Below, one piece after another: positions 49,807-59,821 of a DNA stretch of 64,000 nt. Each line of letters opens with the position of its first letter. Position 1 is the first letter of the stretch. Source of the stretch: Myxococcales bacterium (GTDB lineage: Bacteria > Myxococcota_A > Polyangia > Polyangiales > Polyangiaceae); assembly GCA_016794345.1 (NCBI GenBank), contig JAEUKE010000269.1, positions 1 to 64,000 of the forward strand, read 5' to 3'. Both the position numbers and the translations under genes were made by a program. Under the pieces are notes generated by a model. That model saw nothing but the letters and a program-made list of their open reading frames with translations. It had not been told where the DNA came from and made no database searches.

Positions 49807-51743
49807 GTCCGCCGCGCTCTACAGTTTTTCGCTCGCCACGCCGCCAGAGCCAAGAGCGGCTGGAGGATGGACGCCGGCGGGTACCGATAGAACGTGTCCG
49901 GCGGAACGATGACTTGCAGGTGCCCACCATCCGGAAAGCTCCCGTCCCCGCCCTGCGCACGGACGAGGTAGGTGGCGGCGCGCGCGGCTGGCGCCGAGGC
50001 GTGCTCGCCCGCGACGACGAGCGCCTCCAGCACGACCGCCGTGACGGCGGCCATGCTCGGCCCCGCTCCGGCGAGCGAGGGGCGCTCGTAGCTCCGCGTC
50101 GTCTCGCCGAATCCGCCGTCCTCGTTGGCGTGGCCGACAAGGAACCCGATCGCGCGCCGCAGCCAGGGCTGGTGGAGCGACACGCCTGCCGCGCACGCCC
50201 CCATGATCACATGCGCCGTGGCCCAGAGAAAGTTGGTGCTCCAACGCCCCCAGAAGGCGCCATTCAGGGCTGCCTGCGACCGCAAGAATCCGAGTGCGCG
50301 GTTCATTTGGCCTCTCGCGATGTCGCGGGTGGACTGCGAGCGCAGATGGCCCATCGCCCCCGCGAGCGCCGAGAGCACGCGACCCGTCACGTCCTCCGTC
50401 GACGGGTCGCCCATCGCGAGCGGGAGATCGCGGAAGAGGCGGAGAAGGTCGGCGGCGCTCGAGACCCGTAGCGACATCGGCTTCGTCAGGATCTCTCCGG
50501 CCGGTTTACCGGGGAGACCGTGCACGAACGCCGGATACCCGCCGTCGCGATTCTGCATTGCGCCCAGCCACGCGACGGAACGTTCCAACGCTGCCTCGGC
50601 CTGGGGACGGAGGGAGGACGGGAGCCCCCGTCGCGCGAGACAAGCCGCGATCGCCGATACGGCGACCGCGGTGTCGTCGCAGTCTGTCATCTTCCAGTTG
50701 TCCGCCTGGAAGCCGAACCCGCCGGTGCGGACCGCCCCGAAGTCGCGCTGGTTCCAGGCCGCCTGCGGCTCCGTCGCTTGCGCAGCCATGAGCCACTCGA
50801 GGCCGCGGCACAGGACGGTCGAGTCCGATGGCTCGCCCGAAGTGGCGAGCGCCCGAAGCGCGAGCGACGTCGTCCACACGCCGCTGTGGAACACGGGAAA
50901 GTAGGCGCGTTTTCCGGGCACCGACTCTCGCTCGCGACAAAGCCAGGAGACCGCGCGCGCAGCCGGCTCGTCCGCGCGGGTCCGCCCCGCCGCGTGCATC
51001 GCGATCAGCGCGAGCGCCGTGTACGGCACGATGTTGACGTAGCCACCCGTCGAGTTCTGCGATTCGTCGAGGAGGGCGAGCGTGCGCGTCGCCAAGCGCG
51101 CGTACGCCGGCGTCGGCCGGGCGGGGCGCCCCGCGAGGAGCCAAGCGCGAATGACCGCGACCTGCGCCATCATCAATGGGACACCGACGTGCGCCACGCC
51201 CGCGAGCCACCGCTCGGCCAGGCGCACCGCCAGGTCCGGCGCCGGGAGGCGTGGCAACCGCGCCGGATCGAGCAGCCCCGCCAGCGCGAGATAGATGGCC
51301 GCCAGATCTCCTCGCGCCAATGCAGCGAGGACGGCGTCCGTCCCACCCTGGCGGGTCAGGAATCGTTCGGCGGCCGAGATCGCCTCGGATCCGCGTTCGG
51401 GCGCGAGCACGGCCAGCGCGCCGAGCACGCTGGCCGTGGTCCCCGGGTCTTCCCCGGGCGCCCCGGGGTAGGCGACGAACCCGCCCCCGGGAGATTGTCG
51501 CTCGAGCAGCCATCGCACACAGGCGTCACGGACCGACGGCTCCAGCGCGTCCGCGACGTGGAGCGCGAGGAGCGCTTGGGCCGTCGGCGCGGGCCCGGCG
51601 TCGCAGGGCGCATCCCAGCTGCCGTCCGACTGCACGCGCGCAACGACCTGGGCCCGCGCGAGCTCGATGGCGCGATCGACGGAGGGGGCGAGCCCGGGGC
51701 GGTTTGTGCCGAGCGCCGGCGGGGCGAGGAGCGACTGCGTCAT
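49767..51743 (-). CDS. Terpene-cyclase-like protein (squalene-hopene cyclase superfamily)
   Basis: 658-aa protein with the alpha/alpha-barrel repeats of prenyltransferase/squalene cyclase proteins. QW-like motifs recur: QSPGGGFVAYPG (83-), QNSTGGYVN (229-), QATEPQAAW, GGFGFQADNW (341-), QNRDGGYPAF, EDGGFGETTR. The acid motif DCDDTA at 354-359 matches the catalytic DXDD of class II (protonation-type) cyclases. Length is near that of squalene-hopene cyclases (~630-650). No signal peptide was found. The final C-terminal part carries an Arg-rich end. It overlaps the preceding FAD gene by an ATGA-type junction (51740-51743) and the following gene, so the three form an operon. Substrate could be squalene or another polyprenyl chain. 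Confidence 0.85.
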   Translation of the reverse strand: MTQSLLAPPALGTNRPGLAPSVDRAIELARAQVVARVQSDGSWDAPCDAGPAPTAQALLALHVADALEPSVRDACVRWLLERQSPGGGFVAYPGAPGEDPGTTASVLGALAVLAPERGSEAISAAERFLTRQGGTDAVLAALARGDLAAIYLALAGLLDPARLPRLPAPDLAVRLAERWLAGVAHVGVPLMMAQVAVIRAWLLAGRPARPTPAYARLATRTLALLDESQNSTGGYVNIVPYTALALIAMHAAGRTRADEPAARAVSWLCRERESVPGKRAYFPVFHSGVWTTSLALRALATSGEPSDSTVLCRGLEWLMAAQATEPQAAWNQRDFGAVRTGGFGFQADNWKMTDCDDTAVAVSAIAACLARRGLPSSLRPQAEAALERSVAWLGAMQNRDGGYPAFVHGLPGKPAGEILTKPMSLRVSSAADLLRLFRDLPLAMGDPSTEDVTGRVLSALAGAMGHLRSQSTRDIARGQMNRALGFLRSQAALNGAFWGRWSTNFLWATAHVIMGACAAGVSLHQPWLRRAIGFLVGHANEDGGFGETTRSYERPSLAGAGPSMAAVTAVVLEALVVAGEHASAPAARAATYLVRAQGGDGSFPDGGHLQVIVPPDTFYRYPPASILQPLLALAAWRAKNCRARRTWSSFPADGGKLC

Positions 51744-54739
51744 GACAGCACCCATGCGTGCGGTTGCTCGTCGACCGGCTCGGCCCAAGCAGTCGGCGAA
51801 GCTGTGGGACCGCGCGCGCCTCGTCCCTCCGCGCTCTCGCCCGGCAAGCGTGCCCGCGCGATCGCCTCGGCGCATGCCTCGCCTGCTCGGACTGCGCCCT
51901 CGATGCAGCCGACGTCGAGACCATTTCGTACCCAATCACCGGCGAGGAAGAGCCCCCCGATGCCCGAGCCGTCGGCCGTCAATCGGCACGCCGTGCTGCC
52001 CCGCACCGTGAGCGTATACCGATCGGTCCCCTCCACGTTCTGGCGGATGTATTGCGCGTCGAGCCGCGCAGGCCCGATCCCGCCCGTCGGGTCGGCCAGG
52101 AGGCTCCAATCGAAGCGCCCATCGACGTAGGCGCCGGGCCACACGCCGCGAGCCCCTTCTTCGAGGAAACGCTGGACCTTGACGCGTACCGGGCCACTTC
52201 CTTCTTCGGAATGGGGCGAGTCGCCGAGCGGACCGCAGAAGTAGGCAACATGCCGGACGCCGGCCTCCGCCTGACGGCGCTCCGCAGCGAGCAGGTGCGT
52301 CATGTCGGCGTAGGTCGAGAGAGCGCCCGGATCACCACCCTGGAGGTCGCCCGCGGTCGTTCTGCCGAGGGTGCGCGCGTCTGCCGTGAGCCAGGCCTGA
52401 AAGCCGAGTGTCGCCGTGGTGCGCACCTCGCGGAGCATCGTCCGCCACCGGGGGTGGGCTTCGACGAGCTCCGTGGCGATCGAGGGCAGCGCCCCGACCG
52501 AAATCCCGAGGATGACCGCGTCGAAGTCGACGCCGGCGCGGAGCGCGAACCGTTCGGCGTCGAATGGTGCGCTCGAGGGGGACTCGAAGTCCGGCGCAGA
52601 CGCGCGCAATCGCTCGCCGTCCTCCAGCGCGTCCCAGCGGGGCTCGTGGGGCCAGCAGGGGAGCCCGTCGATCTCGACGAGCGGCTCATACTCACCACGC
52701 GTCCTCGCCTGGACGGCCATCTCGACCTCGTCGAGGGCGCGTTTGTCCGCGGTCAGCTTCAGGTGTGTGACGCGGCGAAAGAACTCGAATCGCACCCCGC
52801 GGCGGCGCAAGACCTCGTAGATGGGCGCGATGACCGCCTCGCCCATGCCGGCGCTCATCTTCCAGAGGTAGGCGCCTCGATAGCCGTTCAGGACGAAGAG
52901 CGCCGCGCGGATCGCGGCGCCTGCGGCGAGGTCACGACCGCCGGATGGCGACGCCTCGGTCGCGAGAAGCAGGTCGTAGAACGCTCGGATCAACCCCGAC
53001 TCGAGCGTGTCGGGCGCCGCGCCGTGCCGAGCGAGCCAATCCGAGAGCTCTTCGCCGTCGAGGGTCTCGAGCCCGCGCGTCAGCGCCCCGTCGCGCAGAA
53101 GCCCCAGAACCGTGGTGACGCTGAGGTCGAGCATGTGACGAATGGCCGGCTGCGACCGACCTCCCAGCACGGCGCGGATCTCGTCCCGAGCCCGCGCGAG
53201 GCCATCGACGCTCACCAGGTCCAGGCTCGCGAGAGATCGGAGGAGCCGCCCGATGCGGACCGCTTCGACGCCGCGCACGGCGCGCCGGAGCTCACGCGCG
53301 ACCCCCTCGATGACCGCAGGGACGGCCCGCCTGAGCGCCTCGGCGTCGGGGTCGTGATCGGGATCGCCCGGGAGACCGGGCCGAGGCGGCAGCTCGAGCC
53401 GGACCGTGGAGAGACGGCCCCCGCTCCGCTCCCGGAGATAGAAGTTCTCCTGCGGGATGAAGGCGTCTCGCCAGGTCGGAATGGGGTGCCCTTCGGGCCG
53501 CGCGAGCTCGGCGTAGCACCCGCGGAGGAGCCGGAACGCGCGCGCATAGCTGCCGAACCACACGTGGAGCCCGTGCTCCTCGATTCGGTCGAGCCGGTCT
53601 CGGCGGCGGCTGCTCGCGCACTTCCCGCCGAGCCTGTGCCCCATCTGGTAGACGGTGATCTCGTATCGGGACCGCCACGCGGGGTCCGCCGTGAGCGCCA
53701 GGACGGCGCTCAGCGAGCCCATGCCACCGCCGAGGACAGCGATTCGTCTCGGCCTCTCGCCGGTCACAGAGGCGGGCTGCGCCGTACGCCCGATCGAGAT
53801 CGTGCGGCCCTTGTCGACCACGAAGTCGATCTCGGCCCACCAGGCGGCGTCGATCGGGTGGTCCCGCAGGAGGCCCAGGTCCTCGGCGATCGGGTGGCTG
53901 TCGCTCGGCTCGATGTGCAGCGTCCGCCGCCCGCCGAGCACGCCCGCGCCGGTGATTCGTGACAGACGAGCCGGGGCCTCGACGACCTCCTGGATGGCCG
54001 CGCGAGCGGGATCGGAGATGTCGCGAAGCTGGCGCAGGAGCACGAGCGGGACCTCGCGGCTCTGGGGGAACGCGCCGAGCTCGAGCACCGCGCTCGCGAG
54101 GCGGCCCGGCACGCCCAGGTGCGCTGCCGAGAGCGGGGTCAGGCGCGCGATCGACCGGAGCACATCGACGCCCGACGACGCCGCCGGCGCCGGCAGCCCC
54201 GGTGGCCGCACCTCGAGCAAGCGGCCGACTCGATACTTGTCGTCGGACCGCGCGACGGGCAGGTGCAGCGTGTCCACGCCATACGCGCCATCCTGATCGC
54301 GCGGAGGCAGCGTGAAGGTCCCGAGCGTCTTCGCGAAGCCAAGCGCCTCGCGACCAGCCGCCATCGCGTACGCGTTGTCCACGAACACGTAGGGGAGGAA
54401 CCAGCTGACGCGGCCTCGCTGCCGGGTGTCGACGACGGGGACCCAGAACGCCAAGTCGGTCTCCGAGAGCCAGCCGCCCCTGCCGCCGTCGCCCGCGGTC
54501 GCGCGCCGGATCTCGGCGACGACGAAGAGCACGGTCGAGGAGAGCGGGGACAGGTGGGTCGCCCCGGCCCGGTGGAGCGTGGTCGCGACGAGGCGCTCCA
54601 AGCGCGTCTTGTCCGCTGTCAGCGAGAAACATCGGAGGAGTGCACCGTCGCAGCGGAATGGTGGGGCCAGCTGGAGGTCACCCCCGCGATCGATGTACTC
54701 GGGCCTGGCATCGGGCTCGGGCGAAGACTTGGCTCGCAT
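51740..54739 (-). CDS. Fusion: acetoacetate decarboxylase-like domain + FAD amine-oxidase-like domain
   Basis: 999-aa two-domain protein. Residues ~20-320 resemble acetoacetate decarboxylase superfamily proteins (SSTVLFVVAEIR, WFLPYVFVDNAYAMAAGREALGFAKTLG), though the catalytic Lys is not assignable by eye. From ~332 there is a flavin-dependent oxidoreductase: the Rossmann FAD motif IAVLGGGMGSLSAVLAL (337-341 GxGxxG), YQMGHRLGGKCASS, HGLHVWFGSYARAFRLL, and the C-terminal GGLFLAGDWVRNGLDVGCIEGAVRAGE. Such amine-oxidase-like enzymes act on carotenoid, squalene and polyprenyl intermediates. The fusion suggests a two-step conversion of one intermediate. It overlaps the cyclase gene by 4 bp at its 3' end. 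A gap of ~80 bp separates it from the ATPase/WD40 gene. Confidence 0.85.
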   Translation of the reverse strand: MRAKSSPEPDARPEYIDRGGDLQLAPPFRCDGALLRCFSLTADKTRLERLVATTLHRAGATHLSPLSSTVLFVVAEIRRATAGDGGRGGWLSETDLAFWVPVVDTRQRGRVSWFLPYVFVDNAYAMAAGREALGFAKTLGTFTLPPRDQDGAYGVDTLHLPVARSDDKYRVGRLLEVRPPGLPAPAASSGVDVLRSIARLTPLSAAHLGVPGRLASAVLELGAFPQSREVPLVLLRQLRDISDPARAAIQEVVEAPARLSRITGAGVLGGRRTLHIEPSDSHPIAEDLGLLRDHPIDAAWWAEIDFVVDKGRTISIGRTAQPASVTGERPRRIAVLGGGMGSLSAVLALTADPAWRSRYEITVYQMGHRLGGKCASSRRRDRLDRIEEHGLHVWFGSYARAFRLLRGCYAELARPEGHPIPTWRDAFIPQENFYLRERSGGRLSTVRLELPPRPGLPGDPDHDPDAEALRRAVPAVIEGVARELRRAVRGVEAVRIGRLLRSLASLDLVSVDGLARARDEIRAVLGGRSQPAIRHMLDLSVTTVLGLLRDGALTRGLETLDGEELSDWLARHGAAPDTLESGLIRAFYDLLLATEASPSGGRDLAAGAAIRAALFVLNGYRGAYLWKMSAGMGEAVIAPIYEVLRRRGVRFEFFRRVTHLKLTADKRALDEVEMAVQARTRGEYEPLVEIDGLPCWPHEPRWDALEDGERLRASAPDFESPSSAPFDAERFALRAGVDFDAVILGISVGALPSIATELVEAHPRWRTMLREVRTTATLGFQAWLTADARTLGRTTAGDLQGGDPGALSTYADMTHLLAAERRQAEAGVRHVAYFCGPLGDSPHSEEGSGPVRVKVQRFLEEGARGVWPGAYVDGRFDWSLLADPTGGIGPARLDAQYIRQNVEGTDRYTLTVRGSTACRLTADGSGIGGLFLAGDWVRNGLDVGCIEGAVRAGEACAEAIARARLPGESAEGRGARGPTASPTAWAEPVDEQPHAWVLS

Positions 54740-54818
54740 CGCTCCGGAGGATGTCGCGCCCCGACCGCTCCACCCTGACCGGCTGGTGACTTCTCGCTGA
54801 CTCCGCCAAGGGGGCCGG

Positions 54819-57800
54819 TCACCTGGCGGTCAGATGCGGGCGACACGCACCCTCGACCGGCGCTAGCTCACCCTCGTGCGCGAGGAGCGCGCACGCACGG
54901 CGGAGGAGCGCGCGTGGCGTCGTCGGGAGCGGCCGGGCGACGCCGCGAAAGTGCACGTACGCGCCGTCCGCGGTGAACCGCAACGGACGCTCCAGCGGCG
55001 TGCGCCCCCGCAGAACCACTCGCTCCTCCCCCGAGCTCGCGTCCCACACGTGGGCCGTCGCGTCCGCGCACGTCGCGAGCACCAGCGAACCGTCGCGTGA
55101 GGTCGCGACGGTCGAGGTCGTCGCGCCGCTGCTCAGAAAGCGGTCGATGCGACCCGTCTCGGCCGCGACGGCCGCGACGTTCCCGTCCGGACCACCGACG
55201 AAGAGCGTCCGCCCGTCCGGCGCGAATCGAAGTGTCGAGGGCAGACGGCTCGGCGCCGGGATCTCCGTGACCACCGCGCCCGACGCGAGATCCCAGATCC
55301 GCAGGGTCACCGGCCCCTCGACGAAGCTCGCGGCGATGCGCCGCCCATCCGGGCTGTAGGTCACGTCCGCCGGGGTCGCGGGCGCGGCGATCGTCCGCTC
55401 GAGCCGGGCGCCGTCCACCGACCATTCGCGGATGGTAAGGCCGCTCGAGAGCACGACGCGCCGTCCATCCGGCGAGAACCTGCAGCGGGCGAGAAGCTCG
55501 CCTTGATCGGGGAAGCGCGCGATCTCGTCTCCCTCGGGCAGGCTGCGCAGGAAGACCTCTCCGGGCGCGCCGCCGTGGACCACGCGCGAGCCGTCCGACG
55601 AGACGCCGAGGCACGTGATCGGCGTGGACGTCCGCGCGATGATCTCGGGCCGCAGCGGCTCGATCGGAAAGACGCGAACGGTGCCGTCGACGCTCGAGGT
55701 CATCAGGTGGCGCCCGTCAGGCGAGAACGCGACCGACAGGATCATCCGGCTGTGCGCGCGGAAGGACCAGGTCGCGCCGGAGGCACGGGTCTCCACGATC
55801 TCGACTCGGCCGTCTCGCCGACCGCCCGCCAGCCACCTCCCGTCTTCGGAGAACGCCAGCGCCGTCACGAAGGGCGCCGGTTGCTTCCGGACCACCGTTC
55901 GCGTGGCGCGCTCGACGACGACGACCGTCGTGCGACCGCTCCACGCGACGTGGGTGCCCCCGGACGACACGGCCACGGTCTGAAGATCGGTATTCGCCGC
56001 GTCGTCCTCGTACCAACGTTCGGCTACTTCGTCGACGGACCGAGGATCGCCGCTCCAGACCAGCACCGCCGACGCCGTGCTCGAGACCGCGTACGAGCCG
56101 TCCGGCGAGAACGCGCAACCCCGGATCTCGTCATCGCCCCCCTCGAGCCGCGCGAGGAGCGACCCGCCGTCTTCGAAGATCAGGGCATCCTTCGCGCGGG
56201 GGACGCAGACTCGACCACCGTCAGGCGAAAATGACGCCGCTCGCACGGGCTCGCGCAGCTCGAGCCGTCGCGGGGGGTCCGCGCCCGAGACGTCGACGAT
56301 CGACAGCGACGGCCCGTCGGCAACGAGCGCGCGGGTGGCCCCGTCGCGGCGCGCGACGGCGAGCAGATCACCCTTCACCGCCGCTGAGCTCAGCGCCTCT
56401 CGACCGTCGCTCGTCCAAGCTCGGACACGCTTCTCGTCTGGCGCCACAATGACGAGTCCGTCCTCTTCAAAGCGCGGCGCGTGACCGAGCTCCAGCTTCG
56501 CCCGGAGGATCAGCGGGGGAGCCTCCTCCGCCGGCACCGACCACGTGCGGAGGACCCCGTCGTTCTGCGCCGTGACGAGCCGCAGGCCGTCGGGGGTGAT
56601 GTCGGTCGCGTTGAAAGCGCCCGCCGGCAGCTCCACCCGGCGCGAGTACTCCGCCGCGAAGAGGGCTGCGCCCAGGCCCGACACGGACGCGCTCGGCGGC
56701 TCTTCTCCCATCGCGACGCTCGGCGCGACCGCGTCGATCCCCGCGACGACGGCCGGGATCTCCTGACCGATCTGCGCCGCGAGCGCCTGCGCGATGACGC
56801 CCCGCTCGCGACGCGCGGCGGCCTCGGCCGCGGCTTGGCTCTGCTTCGCGGCGCGGTACTGGAACAGGGCGACACCGAGCGAGCCGATCAGGAGCACCAC
56901 GAAAACGGACAGTATCGTCATGTTCCGACGCAGCGACGCGCTCGCTGCCTCGACCTGCTTGCGCCGCTCGACCTCGCGTTGTGCCTCGGCGCGAGCGGCC
57001 TCTTCCCTGCGCGCGACCGAGAGGCCGGCGAGCAGGAAGCGGCTCTCGTCGGCCGAGAGATCCGCCCGGTCCTTCGCCCACGCCTGCGCGTCGTCGAGCG
57101 CCTGACCGCGGAGCACGAAGTCGTCGCTCTGGTCCGCCTCGAGCCATCGCAGGAGGGGCTCGGCGATCAGCCGCGCGGTCTCGGTCTCTCGCACCCAGTC
57201 GCCGTCGAACACGAGCCCGTACACGCGGTTGCGCACGGCGAGGACGATCTCCTCACCGGAACGATCCTCGGCGGCCATGCCCGTCAGGCGGAGCGCGTAC
57301 TGCGTCGGGTCGTCGCGGTCGGACGGCACGCGCTGGCCGTCGAGCAGGCGCCGGTAGAGCCGGAGCATCGGGGTGGCGCGCGCGTCGGCGACGAGGCGAC
57401 GCTCCGCGTACTCGAGGTTCGGGTCCTCGGTGCGTCCGTGCCGGAGAAAGAGCCGGTCGACGGCCGCCTCGACGTCACGCTCGCCCTCGGCGATTGCCGC
57501 GCAAAGCTTCTGCATCATGTAAGGGTGTCCGGAGGTCCACCCGTAGATCGCGTCGAGCCATCGCTCCGCTTCGTTCGGGTCGACCGCGCGGAGCCCAGGC
57601 AGGAGCGCCGCCGCCTCCGCCCGGGTGAAGTCCTCGAGCCTCACCGACCGCCCCACGTTGAACGGTGTGCGCGCCGGCTCGCGCGCGAGATCTCCCGGGG
57701 CTGCGACCCCCATGAGGCAGATCGAGAGCCTTCTGTAGGCCTCGTCGTCGGCCCGAGCGTTGTACGTCTCTCGCAGCGCCGCGAAGAAGTCGTCCACCGC

Positions 57801-58244
57801 GAAGGGGAGCGCGAGGACGCTGTCGATCTCGTCGAAGAACACCACGACGGGCCCGCCCTGGTCACCGAGCACACGCTCGCGCAGGAACAAGACGAAGCGG
57901 TGGAGCGGCGTGGCGTTCTCGTATCGCCTCCAGAAAGTCGACGGGTCCTCCTCGATCGAGAGACGCGACGCGAGCTCCTGGACCAGACCGAAGTACCAGC
58001 CCGAGACGTCCGTGTGACGGCCGCCGATCCGCGTCAGATCCACCGTGGCGACGCGGAGCCCCTCGGCCCGCAGCTTGCGCGCCGTGCGGACGCGCAGGCT
58101 GGACTTGCCGATCTGGCGCGGCGCGAGGACGGCGCACGTCTCTCCCGAGCGGAGCGCGCCGAGGAGCTCGCGGTCCGCCTCGCGCTCGGCATAGAGGGAG
58201 CCCTCGCGCAGGGTGCCGCCGGGCTGGAACCGGTGCGCGGTCAT
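54819..58244 (-). CDS. ATPase/TM/WD40 signalling protein
   Basis: 1141-aa protein. An ATPase domain lies at ~15-330 (AAA-like/STAND): P-loop LAPRQIGKSSLRV (40-), Walker B VVVFFDEIDSVLAL (~140-150). A short hydrophobic segment, probably a TM helix (MTILSVFVVLLIGSLGVALF), sits near 470-490, preceded by charged coiled-coil text (RREEAARAEAQREVERRKQ). The C-terminal ~600 residues are WD40-like (GHxxx..FSPDGRHL, FSPDGRRVV, YSPDGRRIAAS, ATSRDGSLVLATC), about ten blades. It suggests an ATP-driven scaffold with a sensing propeller. It overlaps the winged-helix gene by an ATGA at 58241-58244, so both are co-translated. The role may be signalling or defence; nothing in the sequence settles this. Confidence 0.85.
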   Translation of the reverse strand: MTAHRFQPGGTLREGSLYAEREADRELLGALRSGETCAVLAPRQIGKSSLRVRTARKLRAEGLRVATVDLTRIGGRHTDVSGWYFGLVQELASRLSIEEDPSTFWRRYENATPLHRFVLFLRERVLGDQGGPVVVFFDEIDSVLALPFAVDDFFAALRETYNARADDEAYRRLSICLMGVAAPGDLAREPARTPFNVGRSVRLEDFTRAEAAALLPGLRAVDPNEAERWLDAIYGWTSGHPYMMQKLCAAIAEGERDVEAAVDRLFLRHGRTEDPNLEYAERRLVADARATPMLRLYRRLLDGQRVPSDRDDPTQYALRLTGMAAEDRSGEEIVLAVRNRVYGLVFDGDWVRETETARLIAEPLLRWLEADQSDDFVLRGQALDDAQAWAKDRADLSADESRFLLAGLSVARREEAARAEAQREVERRKQVEAASASLRRNMTILSVFVVLLIGSLGVALFQYRAAKQSQAAAEAAARRERGVIAQALAAQIGQEIPAVVAGIDAVAPSVAMGEEPPSASVSGLGAALFAAEYSRRVELPAGAFNATDITPDGLRLVTAQNDGVLRTWSVPAEEAPPLILRAKLELGHAPRFEEDGLVIVAPDEKRVRAWTSDGREALSSAAVKGDLLAVARRDGATRALVADGPSLSIVDVSGADPPRRLELREPVRAASFSPDGGRVCVPRAKDALIFEDGGSLLARLEGGDDEIRGCAFSPDGSYAVSSTASAVLVWSGDPRSVDEVAERWYEDDAANTDLQTVAVSSGGTHVAWSGRTTVVVVERATRTVVRKQPAPFVTALAFSEDGRWLAGGRRDGRVEIVETRASGATWSFRAHSRMILSVAFSPDGRHLMTSSVDGTVRVFPIEPLRPEIIARTSTPITCLGVSSDGSRVVHGGAPGEVFLRSLPEGDEIARFPDQGELLARCRFSPDGRRVVLSSGLTIREWSVDGARLERTIAAPATPADVTYSPDGRRIAASFVEGPVTLRIWDLASGAVVTEIPAPSRLPSTLRFAPDGRTLFVGGPDGNVAAVAAETGRIDRFLSSGATTSTVATSRDGSLVLATCADATAHVWDASSGEERVVLRGRTPLERPLRFTADGAYVHFRGVARPLPTTPRALLRRACALLAHEGELAPVEGACRPHLTAR

Positions 58245-59620
58245 CCGGCGGCGATGCGCGCGTGGATCGGGTAGCGGAGCACGACGCCCGAGTCGTCGCG
58301 CTGAACCAACCCCGCCGCGAGGAGTCGGTGGAGGACGGCAGGGTCGTTCGGCGCGGGCTCGCGCGCCCCCGAGGCCACGCGCGCGAAGGCCTCGAAGAGG
58401 CCTGGCTGCCGCGCGAGGCGCTCGCGCCACATGGCGACGTAGTCGTCGAATATCGCCGCGCTCGCGTCGTCGCCGCCGTGGCCGAGCACGCGGTCGAGGG
58501 AGCCTCCTGCCTCGCGCGCCGCGTACATGACCACGCGCGACAGGTAGGGGTGTCCGCCGACGACGGCGCGCAGGCGTTCGATCTCGACGCTCGACCACGA
58601 GAGCCCGTGCTTCGACGCGAGCCAGCCGAGCGCCTCGTCTCCGAGATCGGAGAGCCGGATCGGATCCGTCAGGTTGAACGGCGACTGCGTCGGGCTCACG
58701 ACGAGGAGCGCGGGCGTGCTCGAGATCGCGAGCATGAGGCGGAGCCGCGCCCACCCGTCTCCCTCGGCTCCGTTCTCGGCCCACGCGCGGAGCAGCCCGA
58801 AGAACTCGTCCTGGTACGGCTTGCCCAGGACCGCGTCCGCGCGGTCGATCGCGATGACCACGGCGCCCGCGCCGGCCGCGAGGAGCTGGCGCTCGAGCAG
58901 CCAGTTCAGGTTCGCCTTCGGGTTCGGCGAGCGCGCCCACGCCGCGGCGACGACGTCGGGCTCCGCGCCGAGCGCCTCGGCGATCTGCAAGGCGACGGCG
59001 CGAAGAAACGGATCGAGGTCGGACTTCGCGGCCGTGTCGAGCAGGTCGAGACGGACGAGGACGACGCGAGCCTCCGGGTCGGCGCGCATCCGACGGAGGA
59101 GGCTGCGGAGCATCCAGGTCTTGCCGAAGCGCTCCGGACCGACGAGGACGACCGGCATGCCGGCCACCGCCAGATACTCGCACGCGCGGCGCTCCTCGGC
59201 CTCTCGCACGGCGTACCAATCGGGGTGAAACGCGGCGCGCGGAGGCTGGCAGAACGCAGACGCAGCGCGCGCTGCCGCGCTCCGAGGAGGGGCGCCTGAC
59301 GCCGCGCCCACCGGGACGGCGTGGAGGAAGCGGTAGCCGCGCTTCAGCACCGTCTGCAGAAAGCGCGGCTCGCGTGCGTCGTCGTCGAGCGCGCGCCTCA
59401 GCTTCTTGATCAGCTGCGTGAGCGCCTCCTCGTTGACCACCACGTCGGGCCAGAGCGTGTCCAGGAGCTCGTCTCGCGTGATGAGCTGGCCCGAGCGGCT
59501 GCAGAAGAGGGCCAGCGCCTCGCGCAGCTTCGGCTGGAGCTCCACCACGCTACCTCCGCGTGAAAGCCGCTCTTCCGCGGGGTCGAGCTCGAACTCTCCG
59601 AATCGGTACCGGGGCGTCAT
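58241..59620 (-). CDS. Winged-helix (OmpR/ToxR-type) transcription factor with AAA-like ATPase domain
   Basis: 459-aa protein. Residues ~5-100 are a winged-helix DNA-binding domain: YRFGEFELDPAEERLSRGG, LITRDELLDTLWPDVVVNEEALTQLIKKLRRAL, VLKRGYRFL (the wing), as in CadC/ToxR types but without a TM segment. From ~145 an ATPase domain follows: P-loop VVLVGPERFGKTWML, Walker B-like VVIAIDRADAV. Both the ATPase here and that of the downstream gene show the same layout (FGKTWMLRSLL / IGKSSLRV, then LTDPIRLSDLGDEA / VRLEDFTRAEA), so they belong to one ATPase family, perhaps PF14516-like. Target genes are unknown. It starts a tight two-gene operon divergent from the lipoprotein gene at 59822. Confidence 0.85.
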   Translation of the reverse strand: MTPRYRFGEFELDPAEERLSRGGSVVELQPKLREALALFCSRSGQLITRDELLDTLWPDVVVNEEALTQLIKKLRRALDDDAREPRFLQTVLKRGYRFLHAVPVGAASGAPPRSAAARAASAFCQPPRAAFHPDWYAVREAEERRACEYLAVAGMPVVLVGPERFGKTWMLRSLLRRMRADPEARVVLVRLDLLDTAAKSDLDPFLRAVALQIAEALGAEPDVVAAAWARSPNPKANLNWLLERQLLAAGAGAVVIAIDRADAVLGKPYQDEFFGLLRAWAENGAEGDGWARLRLMLAISSTPALLVVSPTQSPFNLTDPIRLSDLGDEALGWLASKHGLSWSSVEIERLRAVVGGHPYLSRVVMYAAREAGGSLDRVLGHGGDDASAAIFDDYVAMWRERLARQPGLFEAFARVASGAREPAPNDPAVLHRLLAAGLVQRDDSGVVLRYPIHARIAAG

Positions 59621-59821
59621 GTTCGCGGGGAGCGACAGACTACACCAACGCGCGAATCGGACGCCTCGCTCCGGGCAGCCGCGCGCATGCCGCGCAAGCG
59701 GTGTACCCCCGGGCTCCGTCCGGGCACTCGAGCGCGCACGCCGCCTCCGGACCTGGGGGCTTTGCCGCTGACCTCCGGCTCGAGGGGGCGCCCGCCCGAC
59801 CGATCTGGTAAACCCTTGGCG

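Noticed and set aside
58245..59219. Upstream extension that would make the WD40 protein 1466 aa
   Set aside because: It is an out-of-frame shadow of the winged-helix gene; the ATGA overlap at 58241-58244 marks the real start.
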